Assembly (NCBI GenBank): GCA_022508735.1
Contig: JAFLUQ010000005.1
Location: forward strand, 1-37,347
From: Oscillospiraceae bacterium
GTDB lineage: Bacteria > Bacillota > Clostridia > UMGS1883
Length of the DNA stretch: 37,347 nt
Direction: 5' to 3'
Below, one piece after another: positions 7,856 through 14,027 of the stretch. The first letter of the stretch is position 1. Every line of letters begins with the position of its first letter. Both the position numbers and the translations under genes were made by a program. Below the pieces are notes generated by a model, which did not search any database, was not told where the DNA came from, and saw nothing but the letters and a program-made list of their open reading frames with translations.

Positions 7856-8790
7856 TCTGTAGCCCCCTTAAGCACCTGCTCCGCCTCAGCGAATATCTCG
7901 GTTATGATTTCTGCCGCAGGCTGCTCCTTCCTGACCAGAGCACTTATCTGACCTGCCAGGAAGCTGCCTTCCTTCTCATTGCCCTCGATCGCCGCCTTAT
8001 ACAGAGAACCGATGCCCAGCTGCTCAAGCTCCTCGTCGCTGACATTAGGGTCGTACTCCGCCTTGAAATAGTTACGGGCAAACTGATTTTTTATACTTCT
8101 CACAGGGTGCCCGAGACGGCGGCCTGTCATTATAGTGTCGACATCGCCGGCCTTAAGCACCTTCTTTTTATAGTTTTCATGCACATTGCACTCGTGCGCC
8201 ACCAAAAAGCGCGTACCGAGCTGCACACCCACAGCGCCCAGCATAAAGGCCGCCGCCACGCCGCGTCCGTCGCCTATGCCGCCGGCGGCCAGAACGGGAA
8301 TATCCACCGCGTCCACGATCTGGGGCACAAGGGCCATGGTAGTTAAGTCACCCACATGACCGCCGCTCTCACCGCCCTCAGCGATGACAGCAGCCGCGCC
8401 GCAGCGCTGAGCAAGCTTAGCCAGGGCCACAGAGGCCACAACGGGCACTATCTTTATCCCGGCTGCGATCCAGCCCTCCATGAAGCGTGAGGGGTTGCCC
8501 GCGCCTGTGGTCACAACGGCCACCTTTTCCTCGGCCACCACCTGAGCCACCTCGTCCACATGTGGGCTCATAAGCATTATATTTACGCCAAACGGTTTAT
8601 CTGTCAACGTTTTCGCCTTTCTGATCTGCTCGCGGAGCCAGTCGCCGCCGGCATTCATTGCGGAAATTATACCAAGGCCGCCGCCGTTAGATACCGCCGC
8701 TGCAAGATCTGCATCGGCGATCCACGCCATACCGCCCTGAAAAATGGGATATTCTATCCCCAGAAGTTCACAAAGTGGAGTTTTTATCAT
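7843..8790 (-). CDS. fabK: Enoyl-ACP reductase II (FMN-dependent FabK)
   Basis: FabK is the flavin-dependent enoyl-ACP reductase that completes each elongation cycle in many Firmicutes in place of FabI. The TIM-barrel start TPLCELLGIEYPIFQGGMAWI, the FMN-site strings VVASVALAKLA and AEGGESGGHVG, and the glycine-rich LAAGGIGDGRG phosphate loop fit FabK. The length of 315 is typical. Nitronate monooxygenases share this fold, but the position between acpP and fabD makes FabK the clear choice. The ATG at 8790 has a TAAGGAG site. Confidence 0.93.
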   Translation of the reverse strand: MIKTPLCELLGIEYPIFQGGMAWIADADLAAAVSNGGGLGIISAMNAGGDWLREQIRKAKTLTDKPFGVNIMLMSPHVDEVAQVVAEEKVAVVTTGAGNPSRFMEGWIAAGIKIVPVVASVALAKLAQRCGAAAVIAEGGESGGHVGDLTTMALVPQIVDAVDIPVLAAGGIGDGRGVAAAFMLGAVGVQLGTRFLVAHECNVHENYKKKVLKAGDVDTIMTGRRLGHPVRSIKNQFARNYFKAEYDPNVSDEELEQLGIGSLYKAAIEGNEKEGSFLAGQISALVRKEQPAAEIITEIFAEAEQVLKGATEWVK

Positions 8791-8825
8791 CTCTGTTTTC
8801 TCCTTATTAAATTAATGTTTTTTTT

Positions 8826-8866
8826 CGCATAAGCCGGAAAGCCGCGCGGGTTTTCCGGCTTATGCG
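8826..8866 (-). other. Large stem-loop between acpP and fabK
   Basis: A perfect 15-bp inverted repeat (8826-8840 with 8852-8866) encloses an 11-base loop. On the transcribed minus strand the stem is followed by A residues, not T, so it is not a standard terminator. Position suggests a processing or stability barrier downstream of acpP (inference). Confidence 0.75.
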
Positions 8867-8875
8867 AGGCTGAGA

Positions 8876-8897
8876 CAGCCGCCGTTTCCGGCGGCTG
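8876..8897 (-). other. GAAA-loop hairpin downstream of acpP
   Basis: A 9-bp stem reading CAGCCGCCG-GAAA-CGGCGGCTG on the minus strand, with a stable GNRA-type tetraloop. It is the first of two strong hairpins after the acpP stop. Confidence 0.7.
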
Positions 8898-8915
8898 CCG
8901 TCCATCCTTACACTT

Positions 8916-8943
8916 ATTACTTGCTTTCCGATTACTTGCTTTC
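8916..8943 (-). repeat. 15-bp tandem duplication at the acpP stop codon
   Basis: The 13-base string ATTACTTGCTTTC occurs at 8916-8928 and again at 8931-8943 (plus strand), a 15-base period. The second unit is the end of acpP (E-S-K-stop); the first repeats E-S-K-stop in the same frame just after the real stop codon. It is a direct duplication of a gene end. Confidence 0.85.
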
Positions 8944-9138
8944 TATCAGCTCAATAAGCGCGCCTACAGTTGTGATAGAGGGATTAAGCTCGATCTGAAC
9001 GCCAAGCTCCTCCTCAACCTTCATAACCATATCGAGCATGTCGAGAGAGTCGATGCCCAGATCGTCAAAGGCGGTCTCAAGAGTTATGTCCGCGTCGGTA
9101 TACTCCGCAAGAATTTCTTTTACCTTGTCTAATACCAT
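8932..9138 (-). CDS. acpP: Acyl carrier protein
   Basis: This small acidic four-helix protein carries the growing acyl chain on a phosphopantetheine arm. The attachment site DSLDM is present, with Ser31 as the modified residue. It is 68 residues, slightly shorter than the usual 75-80. The ATG at 9138 follows a GAGGAAC-type site. It sits between fabH and fabK, and its 3' end is flanked by a tandem duplication and two strong hairpins that could keep its mRNA segment more abundant than the rest (inference). Confidence 0.95.
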   Translation of the reverse strand: MVLDKVKEILAEYTDADITLETAFDDLGIDSLDMLDMVMKVEEELGVQIELNPSITTVGALIELIESK

Positions 9139-9188
9139 AGTTAGTTCCTCCTTAATATGTTAATTATAATAAGGGTTTTTTACCCGTA

Positions 9189-10142
9189 TTACCATCTGTA
9201 AATGGCGCCGCCGTCTGTAAGACCGGCGCCGAAGGCCGTAAAGGCCACAAGGTCGCCCTCTTTAAAGCGGCCTCTGCGATTTTCTATGTCAAGAACTATA
9301 GGCTCGGTAGAGCTGCTGGTGTTGCCCATATCCTCAATTTCAACACAAAATTTTTCCATAGGTATATCAAGCTTGCTCTGGGTAGCCATAATTATCCTCA
9401 GGTTAGCCTGATGAGGGATTATATGATCTATATCCCTGACATCAACGCCGGCCAGCTCAGCGGCCTCAATAATGTCGCCGCTCATAGCGCCAATAGCGTA
9501 TTTATAGGTTTCCGGCCCGTTCATAAATGTAAAGCTGTCATTCGTCTCACTTGGCTCGGCATAGGGGCAGTTGCCCTTAGCCCCGTGAATACCCACAAAC
9601 TCCGTGTTTCCGTGGGTGTTTATTTTAATCGAGAGCAGATTGTCGCCCTCGCCCAGCACCACGGCTCCGGCACCGTCGCCAAAGAGCACACAGGTGGAGC
9701 GGTCGGTCCAGTCTGTATAGCGCGACATAGTCTCAGAGCTTACGATAAGTACTTTCTTTGCCGCCCCGGACTTCATGTATTTAGCGGCTATATCCATAGC
9801 CACCATAAAGCCCGAGCAGCCGCTCGATATGTCAAAAGCGGGGCAGTCAGCGCCGATGTTTTTTTGAACCGCGCAGGCAACTCCCGGAGTAACATTATCA
9901 CCGGTGCCGGTGGTTCCGATTATAAGGTCCAGCTCTTCAGGCTTAACACCGGCCATTTCAAGAGCATTTTTTGCAGCCTCCGTCCCCATAGATGATGTTG
10001 TCTCCGTTGTGGCTATATGGCGGCGGCGTATGCCGGTTCGCTTGCTTATCCACTCGTCAGAAGTCTCAACTATCTCAGAAAGCTCATCATTGCTGACGAC
10101 ACGCTCAGGCAGAAAGTGGCCCGTACCTAATATTTTAAACAT
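9189..10142 (-). CDS. fabH: 3-oxoacyl-ACP synthase III (KAS III)
   Basis: FabH starts fatty acid synthesis by condensing an acyl-CoA with malonyl-ACP. The Cys of SSGCSGFMVAMD near residue 109, the His of IIPHQANLRI near residue 244 and the Asn of MGNTSSSTEP near residue 274 form the expected triad. Its 317 residues are standard. The ATG at 10142 is preceded by GAGGAG. It is the first gene of the operon, about 250 bases downstream of the predicted start site, with a leader holding two tandem structured elements. Confidence 0.96.
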   Translation of the reverse strand: MFKILGTGHFLPERVVSNDELSEIVETSDEWISKRTGIRRRHIATTETTSSMGTEAAKNALEMAGVKPEELDLIIGTTGTGDNVTPGVACAVQKNIGADCPAFDISSGCSGFMVAMDIAAKYMKSGAAKKVLIVSSETMSRYTDWTDRSTCVLFGDGAGAVVLGEGDNLLSIKINTHGNTEFVGIHGAKGNCPYAEPSETNDSFTFMNGPETYKYAIGAMSGDIIEAAELAGVDVRDIDHIIPHQANLRIIMATQSKLDIPMEKFCVEIEDMGNTSSSTEPIVLDIENRRGRFKEGDLVAFTAFGAGLTDGGAIYRW

Positions 10143-10169
10143 ACATCGGGTTCTCCTCTCTAATTTGCA

Positions 10170-10247
10170 GTTGCGGCTATACCCATGTTTACTTTCACGG
10201 GCACCCGCACACTGCGGCTATACAAATCTTCGATTTGTAGGGTTATC
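10170..10247 (-). ncRNA. Structured leader element, copy B (proximal to fabH)
   Basis: On the minus strand this copy reads as a hairpin UACAAAUC-GAA-GAUUUGUA, then a hairpin CCCGUG-AAAGUAAA-CAUGGG inside a helix of CAGUGUGCGG with CCGCAACUG (one bulged G). ACCC at the 5' side could pair with GGGU after the second hairpin. It ends about 28 bases before the fabH start, next to the ribosome binding site, a position where folding could affect translation (inference). It shares a 92-bp period with the copy at 10262-10339. Confidence 0.65.
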
Positions 10248-10261
10248 CTTTCTAATTTTCA

Positions 10262-10339
10262 ACTGCGGCTATACCCATGTTTACTTTCACGGGCACCCAC
10301 ACACCGCGGCTATACAAATCTTCGATTTGTAGGGTTATC
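10262..10339 (-). ncRNA. Structured leader element, copy A (distal to fabH)
   Basis: This is the promoter-proximal tandem copy. The first hairpin and the AAAGUAAA-loop hairpin are as in copy B. The enclosing helix has different bases on one side (CGGUGUGUGG with CCGCAGUUG) yet can still pair through G-U wobbles with the same bulged G. Differences confined to positions that keep pairing favour a conserved RNA fold over a simple DNA repeat. Confidence 0.65.
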
Positions 10340-10354
10340 TCAGTATTGTTTCAT

Positions 10355-10385
10355 ATTTACCGTAAATTTGCAAAGCTATCATAGC
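10355..10385 (-). promoter_or_regulatory. Candidate operators in the fab leader
   Basis: Two short perfect palindromes lie just downstream of the predicted fab transcription start: ATTTAC-C-GTAAAT at 10355-10367 and GCTAT-C-ATAGC at 10375-10385. They could bind a fatty acid synthesis repressor, but neither matches a FapR or FabT consensus that I recognise. Confidence 0.3.
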
Positions 10386-10399
10386 ATATTCTTCTATTA

Positions 10400-10428
10400 A
10401 TTATAAAACAAATATGCCCTATTGTCAA
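10400..10428 (-). promoter_or_regulatory. Fatty acid synthesis operon promoter
   Basis: Consensus -35 TTGACA (10423-10428) and -10 TATAAT (10400-10405) on the minus strand, separated by exactly 17 bases. It lies about 250 bases upstream of fabH and just after the lexA stop. It should drive the whole fabH-to-uppP operon. Confidence 0.85.
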
Positions 10429-10482
10429 GGAAAAAATAGCAAATTACAAAACCCTCTATAATCCGCCATAACTATATGAAAT

Positions 10483-11085
10483 TTAAATCAAACTGCGGAA
10501 AACGGCCACGACCTTGCCGAGAATACTTACGCTGTCAACAATGATAGGCTCCATGTAGTCGTTCTCAGGCTGAAGGCGGTAATGTCCGTCTTCCTTATAA
10601 AAGGTCTTTACAGTGGCACTGTCCTCGACCAAGGCCACCACCATTTCGCCGTTCCTTGCAACCTGCTGCTGCTCAACGACTACGTAGTCACCGTCAAGAA
10701 TCCCTGCGTTTATCATGCTGTCGCCGCGAACGCGCAGCATGAAGATATCCGCGTTTCTGGCAAAATCCATTGGCAGAGGGAAGGTGCGCTCAAAGTTTTC
10801 CTCTGCCAATATGGGCGTGCCCGCACTGACACGACCTATCACCGGAACTTCAAGAAACTCCCGTTCTATCTCCTTTTCGCCTTTCAGCCTGAGTGCGCGG
10901 GAGCTGCCTTCGGCCTTTTCCAGCTTTCCGTCCCTTTCAAGGCGCTTAAGATAGCCGTGCACTGTAGACGGCGAGTTAAGGCCCACCGCCTCGCCTATCT
11001 CGCGTACCGTGGGGGGATATCCCTTTTCCGCAGAATATTTTTCAATATAAGATAAAATCCTTTTCTGGTTTTCAATATTTGGCAT
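10483..11085 (-). CDS. lexA: SOS repressor LexA
   Basis: LexA represses DNA damage genes and self-cleaves when RecA is activated. The N-terminal winged helix-turn-helix (TVREIGEAVGLNSPSTVHGYL), the Ala-Gly cleavage site in GRVSAGTPIL near residue 83, the catalytic Ser in RGDSMINAG near residue 121 and the Lys in SATVKTFY near residue 159 are all intact. The length of 200 is typical. The ATG at 11085 has a GAGGAG site. A LexA box overlaps its own -35, so it should autoregulate, and it is divergent from a YneA-like gene as in Bacillus. Confidence 0.96.
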   Translation of the reverse strand: MPNIENQKRILSYIEKYSAEKGYPPTVREIGEAVGLNSPSTVHGYLKRLERDGKLEKAEGSSRALRLKGEKEIEREFLEVPVIGRVSAGTPILAEENFERTFPLPMDFARNADIFMLRVRGDSMINAGILDGDYVVVEQQQVARNGEMVVALVEDSATVKTFYKEDGHYRLQPENDYMEPIIVDSVSILGKVVAVFRSLI

Positions 11086-11105
11086 AAAATCATCTCCTCA
11101 ACATT

Positions 11106-11134
11106 ATTATAGCATAAAAATATATAAAATGCAA
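11106..11134 (-). promoter_or_regulatory. lexA promoter
   Basis: -35 TTGCAT (11129-11134) and -10 TATAAT (11106-11111) on the minus strand with a 17-base spacer. The -35 overlaps the LexA box at 11133-11144. Confidence 0.8.
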
Positions 11135-11144
11135 ACATTTGTTC
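11133..11144. promoter_or_regulatory. LexA box 1
   Basis: Reads GAACAAATGTTT on the minus strand, one base off the GAACNNNNGTTC Bacillus-type SOS consensus, and overlaps the lexA -35. Confidence 0.8.
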
Positions 11145-11163
11145 TATTTTTTTCAAAAAAGTA

Positions 11164-11192
11164 TTGACAGCGAACAAATGTTCTGCTATACT
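11164..11192 (+). promoter_or_regulatory. Promoter of the YneA-like gene
   Basis: -35 TTGACA (11164-11169) and -10 TATACT (11187-11192) with a 17-base spacer that contains a perfect LexA box, so LexA binding would block RNA polymerase. Confidence 0.85.
11172..11183. promoter_or_regulatory. LexA box 2
   Basis: Perfect palindrome GAACAAATGTTC lying between the -35 and -10 of the plus-strand promoter. Confidence 0.92.
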
Positions 11193-11204
11193 AAAGCCAT
11201 AGAC

Positions 11205-11216
11205 GAACAAATGTTC
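11205..11216. promoter_or_regulatory. LexA box 3
   Basis: A second perfect GAACAAATGTTC, 33 bases from box 2 (three helical turns), downstream of the start site and just before the ribosome binding site. Confidence 0.92.
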
Positions 11217-11239
11217 TGATTCATGAGGAGGAAAACATC

Positions 11240-11578
11240 ATGACAATGGAGTATCATTCCGCTTACATAATGAAAAAGGCGAAACGGGAGTCTATTCTGA
11301 ATCGTCAGCGCCGGGCCGCGCTCCTTGCAGCGCTGATCACCGCACTGGGACTTTGGGTGGCTCTCAGCGGCAATTTCAATCTTACCTTACCCGGGCGCGA
11401 TAACTATACCGGCGGTGTGTACGTCAGTGTGGAGCGCGGCGACAGCCTTTGGAGCATAGCCGGGGAGTACAAGCCCATAAGCGGAGACACCCGGGCCTTC
11501 ATGCAGACCATCGCCAAAATGAACGGCCTGAGCGGCACCACCGTGTATGAGGGTCAGGTGCTGTATATTCCGCAATAA
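11240..11578 (+). CDS. LysM-domain SOS cell division suppressor, YneA-like
   Basis: The protein has 112 residues: a basic cytoplasmic N-terminus, one membrane segment (about residues 25-43), and a C-terminal LysM domain (about 60-111, VERGDSLWSIAGEY to VYEGQVLYIPQ) that would face the wall. This is the architecture of B. subtilis YneA, which delays septation during DNA damage. The location, divergent from lexA behind two perfect LexA boxes, supports the same role. The ATG at 11240 follows GAGGAGG. I leave the symbol blank because small LysM proteins diverge widely, but the functional call is strong. Confidence 0.85.
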   Translation: MTMEYHSAYIMKKAKRESILNRQRRAALLAALITALGLWVALSGNFNLTLPGRDNYTGGVYVSVERGDSLWSIAGEYKPISGDTRAFMQTIAKMNGLSGTTVYEGQVLYIPQ

Positions 11579-11597
11579 CAGGCATTCGCCTGTTTTG
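11578..11597 (+). terminator. Possible terminator after the YneA-like gene
   Basis: ACAGGC (11578-11583) pairs with GCCTGT (11588-11593), followed by a short T run. The stem is only 6 bp, so it is weak. Confidence 0.45.
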
Positions 11598-11635
11598 TGG
11601 CCTTCGGTCGAGCGCCAATCCCACACATACAACAA

Positions 11636-11674
11636 AGCAGCAGGCTGCCTTTTATGGCAGTCTGCTGCTCTTTT
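11636..11674. terminator. Terminator between convergent genes
   Basis: A 14-bp stem (11636-11649 with 11656-11669, one wobble pair) and a 6-base loop, with CTTTT following on the plus strand and AAA preceding it. It lies between the convergent YneA-like and 11682-12116 genes and could stop transcription from both sides. Confidence 0.75.
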
Positions 11675-11681
11675 CAACTCT

Positions 11682-12116
11682 TTACTTTATTTCAAATTCT
11701 CCGCGAACCATAAGTATGGCATCGGAGGTAGCCTTAACCCCACGGCCGTCGCCCCGCGGCACGATCAGCAGGTGATTTGACGGAACTGCCGCAGCGTTTG
11801 GCAGGTCTGTTCCGCCAGTGCCGTCGCACAGGCCGCCCCTCCACGAGGCAATGACTGTGGCCGAACCACTGCGAAGCACTATCTCAGTACCGGCTCCCGC
11901 CGCCAGGCTTTCGCCCGCGTAAAGGTCAACTATCCGAAGTCCGGCCTTATCACTTTCGGCCACGCTATCAATATAGGGATAAACCACGGAGTCGATATAG
12001 CTCTTTGAAATGAGCGGGTCGGCGTCAGTGCCGGGAGCGGCCGCCGCCGAAAATGTAAATATCGCGCCGGCAGTGAGCACCGCCGCTGTGATTTTTTTTA
12101 TGATGATTTTGTCCAT
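11682..12116 (-). CDS. Exported protein of unknown function
   Basis: I do not recognise a named family. The 144-residue product has a basic N-terminus and a hydrophobic stretch ending in an Ala-rich signal peptidase-like region (MDKIIIKK to about residue 27). The mature part is Gly/Ala-rich, with short strand-like runs (AGTEIVLRSGSATVIAS, NHLLIVPRGDGRGVKA) that suggest a small beta domain. It starts 18 bases after the ndoA stop and is probably the last gene of the alr-ndoAI-ndoA transcript. A role in the envelope is likely from export alone; no catalytic motif is visible. Confidence 0.7.
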   Translation of the reverse strand: MDKIIIKKITAAVLTAGAIFTFSAAAAPGTDADPLISKSYIDSVVYPYIDSVAESDKAGLRIVDLYAGESLAAGAGTEIVLRSGSATVIASWRGGLCDGTGGTDLPNAAAVPSNHLLIVPRGDGRGVKATSDAILMVRGEFEIK

Positions 12117-12134
12117 AGGTTTCTTCCTCTTACA

Positions 12135-12506
12135 TTAGAAGCGAACATGATTTGGCTCACCTTGACTCAGGCCGAAGCTAATGGATATCGCGTCGTTCAC
12201 CTTTATCATCTGTATCTCGTCCAGCCGGCCGATCTTTTCGCGCAGCCGCTTTTTGTCTATGGTCCGTATCTGCTCCAGCAGCACGACGCTGTCTTTCTGA
12301 AGCCCGTAATCCGCCGCCTCGATTTCAATGTGGGTCGGCAGCTTCGCCTTGTTGATACGGCTGGTTATGGCCGCGGCGATGACCGTTGGGCTGTACTTAT
12401 TGCCCACGTCGTTCTGAACGACCAACACCGGGCGAATACCGCCCTGCTCCGAACCGACCACCGGACTGAGATCCGCGTAAAAAATGTCGCCTCGCTTAAC
12501 AATCAC
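12135..12506 (-). CDS. ndoA: Type II toxin, MazF/EndoA-family mRNA interferase
   Basis: The 123-residue product matches the MazF/PemK fold: MIVKRGDIFYADLSPVVGSEQGG at the start, RPVLVVQND, and the AAITS and VVLLEQIRTIDKKRL strings typical of EndoA, which cuts mRNA at short recognition sites. The conserved Arg and the Thr/Ser of the active region (GGIRP and AAITSR) are present. It starts 6 bases after the antitoxin stop. The linkage alr-ndoAI-ndoA is the conserved chromosomal arrangement of Firmicutes, so this is a core copy and not a plasmid-borne addiction module. Confidence 0.93.
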   Translation of the reverse strand: MIVKRGDIFYADLSPVVGSEQGGIRPVLVVQNDVGNKYSPTVIAAAITSRINKAKLPTHIEIEAADYGLQKDSVVLLEQIRTIDKKRLREKIGRLDEIQMIKVNDAISISFGLSQGEPNHVRF

Positions 12507-12512
12507 TATTTT

Positions 12513-12788
12513 TCACTCTCCGATAAAATTTTCGTAGGCATACAGTGCAATTTCATCGGCTGATATAAAATCGTTGGCGATTTTCAGGTTGATTTCCGCC
12601 ATTTCCAGATAACCCGCCTGCATGGCGGCCCTCAGCTCCAGCCGCCGTTTCTCTTTCAGGTATGAGCGTACGATCTGGATGATGAAGTCATTTCTGGTGT
12701 TGTGCTCAAGCCGGGCCATAAAATCTATCTCCGAAAGCAGAGAGTCAGGCAGACTGAGCGATATTTCCTTTTCCCTGTGCTGTGGCAT
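12513..12788 (-). CDS. ndoAI: Antitoxin EndoAI, ribbon-helix-helix
   Basis: The 91-residue product has an N-terminal ribbon-helix-helix region (EISLSLPDSLLSEIDFMARLEH, then RNDFIIQIVRSYLKEK) for DNA binding and an acidic C-terminal tail that would bind the toxin. I chose the ATG at 12788 because AAGGAGG lies just upstream; the longer in-frame start at 12863 overlaps the promoter. Its own promoter at 12835-12863 separates it from alr by 117 bases, so the pair can be expressed independently. Confidence 0.9.
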   Translation of the reverse strand: MPQHREKEISLSLPDSLLSEIDFMARLEHNTRNDFIIQIVRSYLKEKRRLELRAAMQAGYLEMAEINLKIANDFISADEIALYAYENFIGE

Positions 12789-12834
12789 AGCTGTTCCTCC
12801 TTCATATAGGGGCCTTGCCCTAATATATATGAAT

Positions 12835-12863
12835 ATTATACAGCAAATATGCCTCGGCATCAA
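12835..12863 (-). promoter_or_regulatory. ndoAI-ndoA promoter
   Basis: -35 TTGATG (12858-12863) and -10 TATAAT (12835-12840) on the minus strand, 17 bases apart, in the alr-ndoAI gap. Confidence 0.75.
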
Positions 12864-12905
12864 CCCTCAAAATCCGACAGCGGAGGAAGATAATGGAACT
12901 CCCCA

Positions 12906-14027
12906 TTATATGTAGATCCGGGGAACGCGCTTTCCTACCATGCAGATTATCTCATAGTTGATCGTGCCCATCAGTTCGGCTATCTCCTCGACGGGAATGC
13001 GGTTTTCACCGCTGCCGCCGAACAGCGTCACACTGTCGCCTACAGAAGTATTGTGAACATTTCTCATGTCAAAAATACATTGATCCATGCAAATTCTTCC
13101 GAGAACGGCTCTTTTTTCTCCGCCTACCAAAAGGCCGACCTTTCCGCTCAGCACGCGTGAGTAGCCGTCGGCATAGCCAACACTTGCCGTGCCTACCGTC
13201 ATTTCATCAGGTGCGGCATAGGTGCCGCCGTAGCTGATCAGGCTGCCCTTTGGCACGGTTTTTATCTCTGATATTCTGGCCTTGAAGCTCATGGCCGGGA
13301 TGAGTGACAGGCGGGTCTTATCCACCTCCTGGGAGGGGTAAAGGCCGTAGAGAATAATTCCGGGGCGCACCATATCCAGATGCATCTCGGGGAAATTCAT
13401 GATACCGGCGCTGTTGCAGCAGTGCCGTATCTTTATTTTAACGCCTGCCGCCTCGATTTTCTCTATACAGTCCATGAAGCGGGCAAACTGCTCCCGGGCG
13501 TAGCTGAGGTCGGTCTCGTCAGCCTTGGAGAAGTGGGTGAAAACACCCTCCACCTCCACTCCGGGCAGGTCTGCTATGCGCTTTGCCGTCTCCGTCAAGG
13601 CCGGGTCACTGTAATACAGTCCCACGCGGTTCATTCCGGTATCGATCTTTATGTGTATTTTAACGGTCTTGCCCTGCTTCGCCGCCGCTTTGCTCAAAGC
13701 CCCGGCCAGCGAAAGGTCGAACACCGTCGGGATAATATCATTTTCCACAATTTCAGCGGCGCAGTCCTCGTCGGCTCCGCTGAGCATCATTATAGGCACA
13801 TCGGGGAACTCGCGCCGCAGCGCCACCGCCTCGCTGATCGTGGCCACTGCCAGCCGATCGGCGCCGTTTTCAAGCAGCACTTTTGACACCATAGCGGCTC
13901 CGTGCCCGTATCCGTCGGCCTTTACAACACCCATTATCATAGCCTCCGGGCGGGTTATCCTGCGTATATTTATAATATTTTGCCTGATCGCACCGAGATC
14001 GACTTCAGCCCAGGCTCTGCCGCTCAT
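12906..14027 (-). CDS. alr: Alanine racemase
   Basis: This PLP enzyme interconverts L- and D-alanine, supplying D-Ala for peptidoglycan. The cofactor lysine is Lys36 in VVKADGYGHG, and the second catalytic residue is the Tyr of the ISYGGTY motif near residue 262. RPGIILYGLYP and the C-terminal YEIICMVGKRVPRIY are also family signatures. At 373 residues it is full length. The start at 14027 overlaps the nnr 3' end by 23 bases. Confidence 0.96.
   Translation of the reverse strand: MSGRAWAEVDLGAIRQNIINIRRITRPEAMIMGVVKADGYGHGAAMVSKVLLENGADRLAVATISEAVALRREFPDVPIMMLSGADEDCAAEIVENDIIPTVFDLSLAGALSKAAAKQGKTVKIHIKIDTGMNRVGLYYSDPALTETAKRIADLPGVEVEGVFTHFSKADETDLSYAREQFARFMDCIEKIEAAGVKIKIRHCCNSAGIMNFPEMHLDMVRPGIILYGLYPSQEVDKTRLSLIPAMSFKARISEIKTVPKGSLISYGGTYAAPDEMTVGTASVGYADGYSRVLSGKVGLLVGGEKRAVLGRICMDQCIFDMRNVHNTSVGDSVTLFGGSGENRIPVEEIAELMGTINYEIICMVGKRVPRIYI

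Noticed and set aside
10170..10339. CRISPR array
   Set aside because: There are only two units, they have internal dyad structure, and there are no unique spacers of even length or cas genes.
10262..10339. A THF or other known riboswitch
   Set aside because: The conserved strings and the order of helices do not match any riboswitch consensus that I can recall.
10355..10367. A FapR operator
   Set aside because: The palindrome does not resemble the TTAGTACC-type FapR site and no fapR gene is in the window; kept only as a generic operator candidate.
12135..12788. Plasmid or phage addiction module
   Set aside because: The linkage to alr and nnr is the normal chromosomal context of EndoAI/EndoA in Firmicutes; no mobility genes are nearby.
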